Shown here piece by piece: positions 42,906 through 54,725 of a DNA stretch of 64,000 nt (within the stretch, counting starts at the first letter, position 1; each line of letters starts with the position of its first letter). Location: contig JAJGOT010000206.1 in assembly GCA_022457155.1 (NCBI GenBank), forward strand, positions 154,501 through 218,500, written 5' to 3'. A program made the translations under genes and the position numbers. The notes beneath the pieces were generated by a model that was not told the origin of the DNA, ran no database searches, and worked only from the letters and a program-made list of their open reading frames with translations. Origin of the DNA: Cladopsammia gracilis (lineage: Eukaryota > Cnidaria > Anthozoa > Scleractinia > Dendrophylliidae).

Positions 42906-44198
42906 TTTACCCAAAAGAACCTCGGAAATGGGCTATTCCCCACTCCAGAAACTATGAAAAATACGATAATACTCTTAAAAGTGCAGGTTTGGGTGGTGCC
43001 TGATGTAAGCCTGATTTTTCCAATTTCTTTTGTTTTCAGCACGAACACACGTGCTATGCTTCAACTTCTTGGCAATTTGCATACGGTGCACATTTGTAGC
43101 GGAGCTCTCGCGGGCCGAAAGCCCGCAGCGGAGCCCCATACTCATAGAACCTATGCCCGTCATTTTTCATGGTCGTGGAGAGCGGAATGATACGCGGGCA
43201 CGTCGGTCCGTGTACTCGCCGCCACCCGCCGTTGGGCAGGGATAGCTCGCGGGTGCGTATGACGTCGCAAAACATGCGCGTATGACGCCACACAACATCC
43301 GGGATCTTAACAATTTTGAAACCAAAGCGAGGCTTTGTTTTTCACGCGGTTACACGGCCGAATGTCACGTCAGCGCGGTAAACACTTTGATGGTTTGCTG
43401 TGTTTACTAAGCGGAGAAAACCGTTTAAATTAAAGTCGTTATTTTCCTGTATTTTTTCGCTGTTTGCTACTCAAGACAGGGATACTAATTAAAGGATACT
43501 CAGAAGCCGCTATAGTGGAAAAAGAAATGCTTTCAAGGATAAAATCTTGCTTCGAGGAACTTCATATGTTTTAATCAATGCAGGAGCAATGCGGGGACAT
43601 GTTTGTCACTTCGGATTTCAGAACTGAAGAAGCGGAGATGAAAAGAATTTCTTAAAGGTAAAACAAATTACATTTTTCGATAGGAATTTATGTTGATATC
43701 AATCTATGATTGACCTTTTCTTTGTGTTCTTGTTAGTTTTGGAGAAATGTTTATAAACGTGCTCGAATTCAGTCGATTCATGATTTCTTTCATCGAAGAC
43801 AGCTCGGCCATGATGCGCTATAAATGGTTCGCGTTTTGCTTTTAAACATAAACTTAAGCAGATTTGAATAAAATTTTTCGAAAGAAGATTGTGTTGTCCA
43901 TTTTTATGTGCTTGTTCGTTCATTACATAGGTTGAAAAACGATTTTATGTAAACAAAACAAGACTTGAAAATAGTTTTAACTTCACTCGCGTGAACATTT
44001 AATATGCAAACATATTTGTGTATTTTTGGCCATTTTGATTTCCAAATCAGTTTCTCGGGCAGTTTTTGATACGCAGCAGGCTTTTGATACGCAACAAGAA
44101 TACAAGAAAGTAGTAGAGGACACCCTCATCAAAACTCTCGATTACTATAAAGATCTGACAAGTAAAGAGCTTTAATGAAACATAACTATCAGTTAAAG
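42906..44198. other. noncoding, no gene supported
   Basis: It contains a GC-rich patch at 43095-43270 (cgggccgaaagcccg hairpin, repeated gcggag words). The remainder is AT-rich without a credible exon. Confidence 0.5.
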
Positions 44199-44460
44199 AG
44201 GCTCCAAGCAGCCTATACTTATGCGCATGCGTGAGAAAGTTTTATGATATATTTTAAACATGAAAAGATGTCCGACATGAAGAAAAGTTACTCCTTTCAT
44301 TCAGTCATCGTTCCTGCAAACCACGTTGTTTACTATTGAATGTTTTGTAAATGGCTGTACCACGATGAAGCCAGTGATTCTTCTGAGTGAAATATATACT
44401 TAACGTGAACACTAGTAATGTATGCAGGGCTGTAGGAGACGCTGTCGTGACACCTCGGTA
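44199..44460 (+). repeat. dispersed repeat, copy 2
   Basis: Reverse complement of 1-272. Starts gaggctccaagcagcctata and ends near tgtcgtgacacctc. Confidence 0.82.
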
Positions 44461-44707
44461 ACGCTGTTTTTACCGGAAGTGAGCGTTTCTAATCATTCAG
44501 ACTTTGATAAATCTTACCTACGAAATATAAATTAAACGTCAAAGCAAGGGCCTCAAAGAAGTTTCGCACTCAGGGCTAAGCCGCGTCCTTTTAAACGCGC
44601 TGAGAATGCTGGATACTATTGTGACGTTTCAACATGGCGCAGGAATGGTACCGACAAACGTTTTTCTCGATTCGTTCCAGTTGGTACAAATAGCGAACTT
44701 GAGATCG

Positions 44708-44905
44708 GACTACGATTACGAGATTGAGAACGAGTACGACTTTCAAACCTAGTTCGCGTGCTCTAGATAAACATTTATCAGCACAATTTTATACCTGGAG
44801 TCTCCTTATCTTCTGGTCAGTAACAGGAAGAAGCGACAGCTTTGGGGACGTGACTGGCTTGAAATTCAAAAGTCGCCTCGTTCTCAATCTCGTACTCATA
44901 CTCCA
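44708..44905. mobile_element. foldback element, about 200 bp
   Basis: tacgagattgagaacgag and acgacttt pair with aaagtcg and ctcgttctcaatctcgta near 44868-44895. The loop is about 120 bp. Noncoding. Confidence 0.6.
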
Positions 44906-45243
44906 ATCTAAAGTTCACTAATATCACATGACACCCAACACCGGATTGGGAAGCGTCTCCTTCGTCGACGCAAAAATCAACAAACATTCCAGATACCACG
45001 CAGGGTATCACGCAGTTCTATTGTTTTCTGGGCTAGGGAGCATTGTTGGGTTGTTTGTTTTATTGTTTTCTCAGCAAATCAGAGAAGACCTTGTAAGATG
45101 GTACTGCCCCAAACATTTCGCTTCTTCAATTTGTTGAATTTTTCCTTTGAAGTTCTACTGAACTTTCTCTTGCTTATAAAGTTTTGCATTCATTAATTGC
45201 CTAAAATATCGGGATTGTTCAGTAAAAATGGTACGGTACCTTA
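44906..45243. other. noncoding
   Basis: No exon, RNA gene or clear repeat recognised. Confidence 0.45.
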
Positions 45244-45255
45244 TTATCACTTATT

Positions 45256-45368
45256 TTCGCGCGACTTTAATTTCGCGAATTTGGAATAGAAATATTTCGC
45301 GGGACTTTAATTTCGCGAAATTTTTTAAATCTCAAAAATCACCAAAAGTCTCGCGAAAATAAGGGATG
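45256..45368. mobile_element. tttcgcg-rich insertion in left arm
   Basis: Bounded by cttattttcgcg and cgcgaaaataagg, with gcgactttaatttcgcgaa twice inside. The matching point in the right arm is uninterrupted. Confidence 0.65.
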
Positions 45369-45381
45369 TTACTAAAACGGG

Positions 45382-45425
45382 GAATGGGGAATGGGGAATG
45401 GGGAATGGAGAATGGAGAATGGGAA
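45382..45425 (+). repeat. (GGGGAAT)n simple repeat
   Basis: Six copies of ggggaat/ggagaat. The inverse (ccccattccccatt) is in the right arm at 46738-46765. Confidence 0.8.
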
Positions 45426-45902
45426 TTAGGAAATGGGAAATTGAAATGGGAAATTCAAAATGGGAAATTGAATTTTTTTTAGATTAATTGTTTATAATGC
45501 GGAATATTTTTTTTCAGCGGTGATTATCGATATCCACGCTTTATTTGAAATGTTCTGCGTCAAAATAAAAGGAAAGGATAAATTGATGATAACAGGAGAA
45601 GTGACCTTGCCTTGTTTCGTTATTTCGCTGCCTGAAGCTAAGCCAGTAACGAAAAGAATTTCATAGATATTGTACATCTGGAGTTTCAGAGGTGGCGATA
45701 ATTTTGATTAACACCAAAAATCGGGGCCTCGGTCGGGCGTTCGGTCACAGATTGAAATATTGTGAGTATCAGCAGAGGTAGAGAACCCATGGAAAAGGCG
45801 CGTCCGCTATACGACTTTTCAGCTTCGCTGGAGCCACTAGTTTGACAAGCTGGGCAAATACATTGTGTCTGATCACAGTTTCCCACTTTATTTATCACAT
45901 TT

Positions 45903-45946
45903 CTGTCGGTAATTGGGGACTCTCCGGAGTCCTAAATTACCGACAG
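45903..45946. repeat. hairpin at centre of foldback
   Basis: ctgtcggtaatt and aattaccgacag are exact inverses, with ggactc/gagtcc pairing inside. Confidence 0.8.
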
Positions 45947-46152
45947 TGTTTATTAGAGTTGTCATCTCGTGATACTAACAATATTTCAATCTCGTCCTCA
46001 GAGTGTGACCGAACGCCCGACTGAGGCCCCGAGTTTTGGTGTTAACCAAAATTATCGCCACCTCTGAAAACTAGATGTACAATATCTATGAAATTCTTTT
46101 CGTTACTGGCTTAGTTTCAGGCAATGAAATAACGAAACAAGGCAAGGTCACT

Positions 46153-46578
46153 TACCGTATTTATTCGATTAAGCGCCCACCTCGAATAAGCGCCCACCCT
46201 GTAGGCAGGAAAAGTTAATAAGCGCCCAGCCTCGAATAAGCGCGCCCACCCCACCCCTCTAGGAGGCAGCACCAGAGAGTTCGCTAATTGACCTTAGTGA
46301 CAATGAGATTGAAATTGACTTAATACTACTGAGAGACTTCCTCGAAGACCGAGTTTTCCGAAGTATTTTAAAGAAACTTTCAACGAACAGTTAAAATTCT
46401 GCTTTGGTTTTGTTATTATTTTATTGTTTTGTTGCAAAAAAAACTTACTACTTGCTGAAAATGGTGAAAATTTAATAAGCGCCCAGCCTCGATTAAGCGC
46501 CCACCTCGAATAAGCGCCCACTCTCAAGGTCCAAAAATTTAATAAGCGCCCAGGGCGCTTAATCGAAGAAATACGGTA
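46153..46578. mobile_element. MITE with ccgtatttattcgattaagc ends
   Basis: Inverted ends taccgtattt and tcgattaagcgccc, flanked by TA, inserted in the right arm of the foldback. The interior repeats aataagcgcccacctcg-type words in both halves. TA duplication suggests a Tc1/mariner-type non-autonomous element. Confidence 0.82.
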
Positions 46579-46911
46579 TATCATCAATTTATTCCTTTCC
46601 TTTTATTTTGACGCAGAACGTTTCAAATAAAGCGTGAATATCGATAATCGCCGCTGAAAAAAATTTATTCTGCATTATAAACAATTAATCTAAAAAAAAA
46701 TTCAATTTCCCATTTTGAATTTCCCATTTCAATTGCCCATTCCCCATTCCCCATTCTTCGTTCTCCATATTTTAGCAACATCCGAAAATAAGTGATAACA
46801 TAAAACGTGATTTGTGAAGTGTGATGCGTTATGTGCGAGTCTCGGAGTTAGATATCTCGGAATGGGATAACGTGCCGGATAACGTCATCGGGAAGCACTT
46901 CGTTTATAGTA

Positions 46912-46990
46912 ATGGCGGAAGACACGTCGCTTACAGCAGCTCTTTGTTTCCGGGTGTTTCTGTGCTTTTTTCTCGCTCGTTTATGTGCAG
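46912..46990 (+). CDS. likely first exon with signal peptide of another gene
   Basis: ATG in strong context (gtaATGG) opens the frame MAEDTSLTAALCFRVFLCFF then LARLCA, followed by a perfect donor gcag|gtaagt. A short polar start, a hydrophobic core (ALCFRVFLCFFLA) and a small residue before Cys-Ala fit a signal peptide. The exon ends in phase 1, the phase used at all domain boundaries of the extracellular gene upstream, so it may start a related modular secreted or membrane protein. No following exon was identified before the window end. Confidence 0.55.
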
Positions 46991-47980
46991 GTAAGTTCGA
47001 AACGACTGATTTCTATACTTAAGTGTTTGAGGTGGCATAGTTTTGACACGTAGCATCTTAATCCGTGGAAAATTTCGTTTTTTGATCACTTTTTCCGGGT
47101 CATTAAATTGTACTTGTGTTTAATCGTTCGATCGTGAAATTCATTGTCTGCATTGTCGCGTCTTGGAATTCAACTTTGTTGTTTATTATTCTACATTCAA
47201 AAGAATGCATTTACGTGGCATGAACGGCAAGGGGTGAATCTTTCGTGCTATTTCGAACTAATAGGGTTGGAACGTCCCCCCCATATTACGCCCCCCATAT
47301 CAGGCCCCGACCAACCATATCAGGCCCCGACCTACCATATCAGGCCCCGACTTACCATATTAGGCCCCGTGTATACTAAGCTCGTTTACCGGCGATTCAC
47401 TTAGATTTCGGTCCTGTTTAATACCCTTGCCAAGCAGTAACTCGTATGCATCAAATTCACAGTATGTAACCTTAAATTACGAAATATCATACCGGAAATA
47501 TTGAAACGATAACAAGTCGCCAGTCCCGTTCCACTCGGTGAAGAGTATGTCATCCGTTCTGCCATTAAATCGCTTAACAGTCTCAACGTTGTATTCGCCA
47601 ATTTAATATCAATATTCACATTGAGTTTTACTAGGTTACCTCTGATAATTCCGAAAGTAACAAGGGCCGCTTCTTTCGGGACTCTGCGGTACGTGAAAAA
47701 CAGAAAGGTAAATAGCGGAATAATAAATGAATTTTTGTCACGCCAGCAGCAGTAACACTATATACTTTAGACAGCTTCATACTCAAGTTAAACGGAGAAA
47801 GCTTTTCGGATGGAGCTATGTTTATTTCTTTTATTCTAATCGTTAAATATACTTTTCACAATTCTTATTAAGAAAACCCCAATAATTTCTGTAAAACTGC
47901 AAGGACCACTCGAACAAACAGTAGCAAAATGTAGCTTGGTCTTTGAGCAGATCAGGATCAGCAATGAACTAAATAAAAAA
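46991..47980. other. noncoding, one short minisatellite
   Basis: Apart from the 20-bp repeat at 47281-47370, no exon or RNA gene could be supported. Confidence 0.5.
47281..47370 (-). repeat. 20-bp minisatellite, 4 units
   Basis: Units ccatatcaggccccgaccta. On the minus strand this reads ggggcctgatatgg, the same core as in the satellite at 52040-54230 and close to the 14-bp repeat at 54535-54725. Confidence 0.85.
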
Positions 47981-48382
47981 AACTTTAACTTGCAAGGCTG
48001 ATCAGACAGCAAATTCGTTCGATTTCTTTTAATAATTAATATATGCCCGATATTTCGGTTAGACAAAACTAACCTTCATTAGGGGCTAGGAATAAATATG
48101 TGGACAGATTAAATTTCGTCGCGTAACGCGATGAAATTAAACCTTCCACATATTTATCATTACTAGCCGTTTCTAGTTTTCAACAATTACTTGTTTATTA
48201 GGCTATCGTGTGTCAGCATTTTATCCTAGTCCTTTTTAAATATTGTAACCGTTTCTTTCCATCTTTACTTAGCTTTCCTAGCCCCTGATGAAGGTTAGTT
48301 TTGTCGAACCGAAATATCGGGCATATATTATTAAAAGAAATCGAACGAATTTGCTGTCTGATCAGCCTTGCATGTTAAAGTT
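47981..48382. mobile_element. foldback element with about 105-bp arms
   Basis: aactttaacttgcaaggctg, atcagacagcaaattcgttc, gatttcttttaata, atatgcccgatatttcggtt and aaaactaaccttcat pair with their inverses at 48277-48382. The centre includes a smaller inverted pair (taaatttcgtcgcg / cgcgatgaaattaa). Noncoding. Confidence 0.85.
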
Positions 48383-50554
48383 CTTTTATAAAAAAAACCC
48401 ACCCACTTAAATTAAAATCAAAATAAACCCCTTGCATGATTATATAAGACCATGGTGCTAGTAAAACAGGGATGCTTACCCTTTACATTGCTTTAAATAA
48501 AAGGCAATGAAATGAGCCACAATATTAGTAGACCGTTGCCATTTTCAATTCAGATTTCTAAAGAAAAAACACAGTGGACATCTAGCTACTTCTGGACAAC
48601 GCAATAACGCTCGCTCGTCACCTGTCAACGGCACAGTGATAGCCGCCACAAAAATATGCCATAATTGATTGTTTACTTTATCTTAATTGAATAAGGTGCG
48701 TATCCCCCCCCCCCCCCCTCCCCGCCCCTTTAACTTAAAGGGGGACTAAACCCCAACTTGAATTAAATTTTAATAGGTTTTACAAAATGTAAGAAGGGAA
48801 AGAATAAGGAAAATGATTTTCGGAACCTGACCAACAGACAGTTAACTCACGCAAAAGCACCTCAGGTTGCTACCAGTGGACTATGTTGGTGTCCGTCTAT
48901 TAATTATTAACTACAATTTACAATTTTAAAGCTTCACAAGTCTTCAATATTTCTTATTTCTCTAAATTTTACATATTCTTTGAGAAAAGCTATTTCTGTC
49001 AAAAAATCACCAAACAATTTACAAAACACCTCATAATGAACTTTATGGGATGAGTATAGAGTTTCTGGATTGCTTGAAATGTGAACGAGATATTTGCATT
49101 AAACCCATGTTAGACCTATATCGTAAGTTATGCAAACTGCAGACTTGCGCTCACAAGAAGAAGCTATAGAAGCTCACAACACCGGATGCCGCCATTTATG
49201 TTGCTGACCTTTTCTTCGCCCCTGACTGCGGGTTCTTGGGACGAGATTGGTCCCCAGGTTTCCCAGGATACTGTTGCGCATGGGTAGAAAAAAGAGACTA
49301 CTGCATCTTTGAGCAGTGAATGAGCACAGGCTCAAAGTTCAGGCATGGCATATTTAGTGATTTTATTGGCGATTTACACAGAGGAGATAAGTTTTTACAA
49401 TGCTAAAAGACTATGTTTTTTTTTTACGAAATACCCTTCAAACACTAAACAGTATTTTCTCCGGAGACAGTAAACATTAAAATATTGGCCAATATAACAG
49501 TAAACACTAAAAAATATGGGTGAATAACACTAAACACTAAACCCCATTCAGACCCTCACGTTAAGTAGCAGGAAAATGGCATTCAGGTGTAGTCCCAACT
49601 TAATTGAATAAGGTGTGTTTCCCCACCCCCTCAATTATACAAGGCGTGTATTTGATGTATATATTTTTTCAAACTAACGTTTAAGTAATCACGGCCCGAC
49701 TGGCATTTTTACCTCTGCCTACGGCCTGTTTCGTTAAGACTAGTTCGCTCAAAGGTTCTTAAAAAAACCTACTGTTACATTTCGTCGACCATAACTGATT
49801 TGTTACCTCTTAGTTCATTATCCGTTGTCCTTTTTCCCTATTAAGTTCTTCACTTTCCTGGCAAGAAAACTGTCAAAATTATTGTACTAGCTTTGATCCA
49901 CACTTTGATCCATCACATTTTATATTACTACCATACCGCCGTAAACGTAAACACTCTTTATGGGTGTTTTGCTAAGTGACGAAGTGACTTGAGGAGCCTC
50001 AACAAGCCAGCTTGCGCGTTGGTTTTCTTCGGAATTGGAAAAGAACAAAGGATGGAAATAGGAAGCCAAACTAGCGCCACCCGACATATAGCCGATTTTT
50101 AATCCTTACACGTACGGCGAAAAACGATTATAAATTATAAAAAATCGATCATGGAATTTGGAAAACTTTTTTCGAGCGAAGATCGACATTAATAATTAAA
50201 AAAAATTCACGAATTCAAAGCTTTTAGAACTGTTATGGCACCAGTTTTAGCTTAACTCTTTTCCGACGGTGACTTTTTACGTTTTTGAGTGATTTTCTGC
50301 ATATGAACGAGCCATAGGATTTCGTGACTCCATATTTGGGGTTACCATGGAAAGTGCTGCTGTTCTAAAACACTGAAGGCTCGAGTTTACAAGAAACGTC
50401 ATTCTGACGTAGTGTTTTTGCTTCGTTAAGCGATACGAACAGATCAAATATGGTTTGTATGCGATTTTTGGTAAGTTTACAGCCATTTTTCATCTTTAGT
50501 AGCTGCCCGATGAGCATCATTAAGCGTGAAGGTAGCTAAGAGTCCACTTTCTCA
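48383..50554. other. noncoding, no gene supported
   Basis: It contains C-runs at 48700-48727. A direct repeat pair (ttaattgaataaggtgcgta near 48684 and ttaattgaataaggtgtgtt near 49603) frames about 0.9 kb and could mark an insertion. No exon recognised. Confidence 0.5.
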
Positions 50555-50935
50555 ATGAAGCGAGTTAGGTGTTGTACTTCGTTTACAAATTTGGCTCATT
50601 CATCGTTGAACTGGAAAAATGGCCGCCACAAAACGAAGCAGCTTTGGGACTCGACTCTGGATGAATTTCTCGACCTACCACGGCATATTTTGGAAGTTGC
50701 GACCACTGAAGAACACAACAAGCGTGAAATTTCGGTGGTAGGTCGGAGTGGCTGTGGACTTAGTATAAATATGAAATATGTGGGGGACGGAACGAACCCT
50801 GTCAAAAATTCTCGATATTTCCCAGCATGCAGTGCGGTCGTGATGCTGAAAATCCAGGTAAGGCCAGGATGCACCAGAACGAGAGGCTGCAGCTCGGCCC
50901 GGCAACGAATAAGAGCAAAAAAAAATCACTTCTAA
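50555..50935 (+). CDS. uncharacterised open frame, 126 codons
   Basis: The frame contains KTKQLWDSTLDEFLDLPRHI, REISVVGRSGCGLSINMKYV and SRYFPACSAVVMLKIQ. An aatccag|gtaagg donor-like site lies at 50857/50858. I do not recognise a domain. The composition is less biased than in repeat-derived frames, so it might include a real exon, but overlapping minus-strand frames are just as long. Confidence 0.2.
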   Translation: MKRVRCCTSFTNLAHSSLNWKNGRHKTKQLWDSTLDEFLDLPRHILEVATTEEHNKREISVVGRSGCGLSINMKYVGDGTNPVKNSRYFPACSAVVMLKIQVRPGCTRTRGCSSARQRIRAKKNHF

Positions 50936-51540
50936 GGTAGGACTAGGACTGAATTTTGCTGTGAATGTTGACTTTTGGGTTTGCAACGATGATTTCAATA
51001 AAAAAAACTGAAGACAAAAACGTGATTTTTGTTGTTTTTCTATGACGTTAAAAACGGTCATTTTTGTTCTTCTCCAAATTCAAACGCTGATATTCTGCGA
51101 AAATCGCTGACTTTTTTGTGTTTATTGGGTGTCTCAATTTGAAGGACATTCTAGTCAATGTACACAACTGCAATGTTCGCGCGATTGAGAAAGTTGCAAT
51201 TTTTTAAAGCCGTGGAGTCTTATCGGTACATTATCGTACCATTTTGGCCAGGACGCCGAAAAAGAGTTAAACGCGTGGCAATAAGTTTCGTTAACGAAAT
51301 GCTGCGGATATAAGACCCCCCTCTACCCTCCAACCCCTCCCCCCAAGCCCCCCCCCCCCCCCCCGTCACCTTGGAAACTTTTCTGTGTTTCCTTAACAGA
51401 TACGTGTTACAGTTTTGAATTTGAAAGGAGAAAGAAGTTTTTTTTTTTGTTATTGGTATTTTCTCATCTGCATTTTCTTATCCGCATCTTCCTATCCGCC
51501 ATCCACCATGCATCCGGTCCTCATTTTACAGACACCTTGG
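50936..51540. other. noncoding with a C-rich tract
   Basis: 51317-51365 is almost pure C with a few other bases. gacgccgaaaaagagttaa near 51251 is inverted to ttaactcttttccgacg near 50252, so both may be the ends of a 1-kb element. Confidence 0.45.
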
Positions 51541-51920
51541 CAACGGTTCAATGAAGGTCAAACTCCGGAAATGACAAAGTGACATCAGACATAAACTGTA
51601 CCGGTAACCTGACTCCTGACATCAAACTTAATTATTCCAACTATGATGTATTAACTGATCACAACAAAATTATATTTCTATTTAATAATGTAGATCCTTT
51701 CATTTGCAGAAAACTAGGATATTATATATTTCAAGCATTCGAATTAAGAGTCACTTGTACCACTGGACAAGGGCCCACTACGATCAGTTAAAAATATTAA
51801 TTAATTTAACCGACCTGTTACTTATTATATTACTATTACTTCTTACTTATATTACTTTATTTTTGTTTAGGCTATACCATATGTAAATTGGGAATGCTAA
51901 TAAACTTGTTGTTGTTGTTG
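51541..51920 (+). mobile_element. possible LINE 3' end with (GTT)n tail
   Basis: It ends in tgctaataaacttgttgttg and more GTT units, the same kind of tail as at 36340-36370. A short frame upstream (RVTCTTGQGPTTIS) is not diagnostic. Class uncertain. Confidence 0.4.
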
Positions 51921-52039
51921 TTGTTAATATTGTTAGTGTCGCGCAACCGAGCGTTAGGTCTGATGTATTCAATAAGGTTTTAAAGTGTCGCTAAAAGTAT
52001 GGATGGTTTTTTTTAAAATAAAGATGGTGTTTTTAAATG

Positions 52040-54230
52040 AAGATAGTGGGTTCATGTAATCTTGGAATTGTATGGTGTTCTATCAAGTACAGTTCTCGCG
52101 TGATTAGAGTGGGGCCTGGTGTTGTAGACAAGGGCTTCGTATTGTCGGTTCATGTAGTCGCGCGCGATAAAGCGTGGGGCCTGATATTGTATATTTACAG
52201 CAGGCTCGCCCTAGGAAGAGCACAGACAAATTTTTATTGCAATAAAAAATGTGTCACTTGTTTAAGCACTTGTCAATAGTATCAGTATCGCTCAAAGTCA
52301 TGGGCCTGATATGGAATGTACTACAAGGGCTTCGTATTGTCGGTTCGTGTACCCCGCGCGCGATAAAGCGTGGGGCTTGATATTGTATATGTACAGCAGA
52401 CTCGCCCTAGGAAGAGCACAGACAAATTTTTATTGCAATAAAAAATGTGTCACTTGTTTAAGCACTTGTCAATAGTATCAGTATCGCTCAAAGTCATGGG
52501 CCTGATATGGAATGTACTACAAGGGCTTCGTATTGTCGGTTCGTGTACCCCGCGCGCGATAAAGCGTGGGGCTTGATATTGTATATGTACAGCAGACTCG
52601 CCCTAGGAAGAGCACAGACAAATATTTATTGCAATAAAAAATGTGTCACTTGTTTAAGCACTTGTCTATAGTATCAGTATCGCTCAAAGTCATGGGCCTG
52701 ATATGGTATTTAGACAAGGGCTTCGTATTGTCGGTTCGTGTAGTCGCGCGCGATGAAGCGTGGGGCTTGATATGGTATATGTACAGCAGGCTCGCCGTAG
52801 GAAGACCACAGGAAAATTTTTATTGCAATTAAAAGGGTGTCACTTGTTTAAGCGCTTGTCAATAGTATCAATATCGCTCAAAGTATCCGAGTATTGTGGT
52901 TTTTATGGTGGATGGCAAAGTACAGCTCTCGCGTGATGGGGCCTGATATGGAAGGTAGACAAGGGCTTCGTATTGTCGGTTCATGTAGTCACGCGCGATG
53001 AAGCGTGGGGCTTGATATGGTATATGTACAGCAGGCTCGCCGTAGGAAGAGCACAGACAAATTTTTATTGCAATAAAAAATGTGTCACTTGTTTAAGCAT
53101 TTCTCTATAGTATGAGTATCGCTCAAAGTCATGGGCCTGATATGGTATTTATACAAGGGCTTCGTATTGTCGGTTCGTGTAGTCGCGCACGATGAAGCGT
53201 GGGGCTTGATATGGTATATGTACAGCAGGCTCGCCGTAGGAAGAGCACAGACAAATTTTTATTGCAATGAAAAATGTGTCACTTGTTTAAGCGTTTCTCT
53301 ATAGTATGAGTATCGCTCAAAGTCATGGGCCTGATATGTTATTTATACAAGGGCTTCGTATTGTCGGTTCGTGTAGTCGCGCACGATGAAGCGTGGGGCT
53401 TGATATGGTATATGTACAGCAGGCTCGCCGTAGGAAGAGCACAGACAAATTTTTATTGCAATTAAAAGGGTGTCACTTTTTTAAGCGCTTGTCAATAGTA
53501 TCAGTATCGCTCAAAGTATCCGAGTATTGTGGTTTTTATGGTGGATGGTGAAGTACAGCTCTCACGCGATGGGCCTGATATGGTATGTAGACAGGGGCTT
53601 CCTATTGTCGGTTCGTGTAGTCGCGCGCGATGAAGCGTGGGGCCTGATATTGTATATTTACAGCAGGCTCGCCGTAGGAAGAGCACAGACAAATTTTTAT
53701 TGCAATTAAAAGGGTGTCACTTGTTTAAGCGCTTGTCAATAGTATCAGTATTGCTGAAAGTAACAGAGTATTGTGGTTTTTATTGTGGATGGTGAAGTAC
53801 TGAGCTCTCGCGTAATAGGCCTGATATGGTATGTAGACAAGGTCATGTAGTCGCGCGCGATGAAGCGTGGGGCTTGATATTGTATATGTACAGCAGGGTT
53901 GCCCTAGGAAAAGCACAGACAATTTTTTATTGCAATAAAAATGGCGTCACTTGTTTAAACACTTGTCTATAGTATCAGTATCGCTCAAAGTATCCGAGTA
54001 TTGTGGTTTTTATGGTGGATGGCGAAGTACAGCTCTCGCGTGATGGGCCTGATATGGTATGTAGACAGGGGCTTCGTATTGTCGGTCCGTGTAGTCGCGC
54101 GCGATGAGGCGTGGGGCTTGATATCGTATATGTACAGCAGGCACGGAGTAGGAAGAGCACAGGAACATTTTCATTGCGATATAAAAGGTTTCACTTGTTA
54201 TAGCACTTGCAGGGGCACTCTTCAGCTTGT
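52040..54230 (+). repeat. satellite, about 10 units in two sizes (195 and 245 bp)
   Basis: Units share gggcttcgtattgtcggttc, gtgtagtcgcgcgcgatgaa, gcgtggggcttgatat, tatgtacagcaggctcgcc, gtaggaagagcacagacaaa and tgtcacttgtttaagc. Anchors fall near 52132, 52327, 52523, 52718, 52963, 53157, 53351, 53595, 53840 and 54069. Long units carry an extra block (tccgagtattgtggttttta, agtacagctctcgcgtga) that short units lack. Open frames in it are repeat-derived. Confidence 0.93.
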
Positions 54231-54534
54231 ACGGTCCTTCGTACAACGGATAGTAATAGTTTCGTGCGCGAGCGTGGGGCCCGGCGTGGGCTTCTTTTCT
54301 AGAATATTTCGCGTCATTGATTACACCCACACCGTCTTACAACTGCATGTATTCAGTTTACAGCTAGTACGTTATTGATTGATCTTTTAATCTCTTAATC
54401 TTTTAATCTATTTGCGGAGGCAATGAGCGCAGCGGAGCCCACGAAGTTTACCACGGTCACAAGACTTCAAACGAACTCTGAAGGAAACATGTACAACATG
54501 GTATGGGGAAGGCTTGGTGTGGTTGGGTATCGGG
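54231..54534. other. noncoding spacer between two arrays
   Basis: Unique-looking sequence with cttttaatctcttaatcttt and a gcgcagcggagccc word. No gene. Confidence 0.45.
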
Positions 54535-54725
54535 GCCTGGTATGGGGGGGTCCAATATGGGGGGACTGGAATGGGGGGCTTGGTATGGGGGGCTTGATAT
54601 GGGGGGTCAAATATGGGGGGCCTGGAATGGGGGGTCAAATATGGGGGGCCTGGAATGGGGGGCCTGGAATGGGGGGCCTGGTATGGGGGGCCTGGTATGG
54701 GGGGCCTGGTATGGGGGGCCTGGGG
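54535..54725 (+). repeat. 14-bp G-rich minisatellite, about 14 units
   Basis: Unit cctggtatgggggg with variants cctggaa, tcaaat and cttgat before atgggggg. Runs of six G every 14 bases make G-quadruplex formation likely. Gly-Trp-rich plus-strand and Pro-rich minus-strand frames are by-products. Confidence 0.93.

Larger units (their letters stand above)
45244..46799. mobile_element. 1.56-kb foldback element with nested insertions
   Basis: Long inverted arms: 45365-45710 pairs with 46045-46152 plus 46579-46785. Shared words include caaaatgggaaattgaattt, taattgtttataatgc, ggtgattatcgatat, tttgaaatgttctgcgtcaa and ggaaaggataaattgatgat. The left arm is split by a 45256-45368 insertion rich in tttcgcg, and the right arm by the 46153-46578 MITE. 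The centre (45750-46000) has a hairpin at 45903-45946. No transposase frame. The three layers give the order of insertion. Confidence 0.85.

Noticed and set aside
45492..46024. Short frames in the foldback arms and centre as transposase remnants
   Set aside because: No similarity to transposase motifs; the frames are short and disagree between arms.
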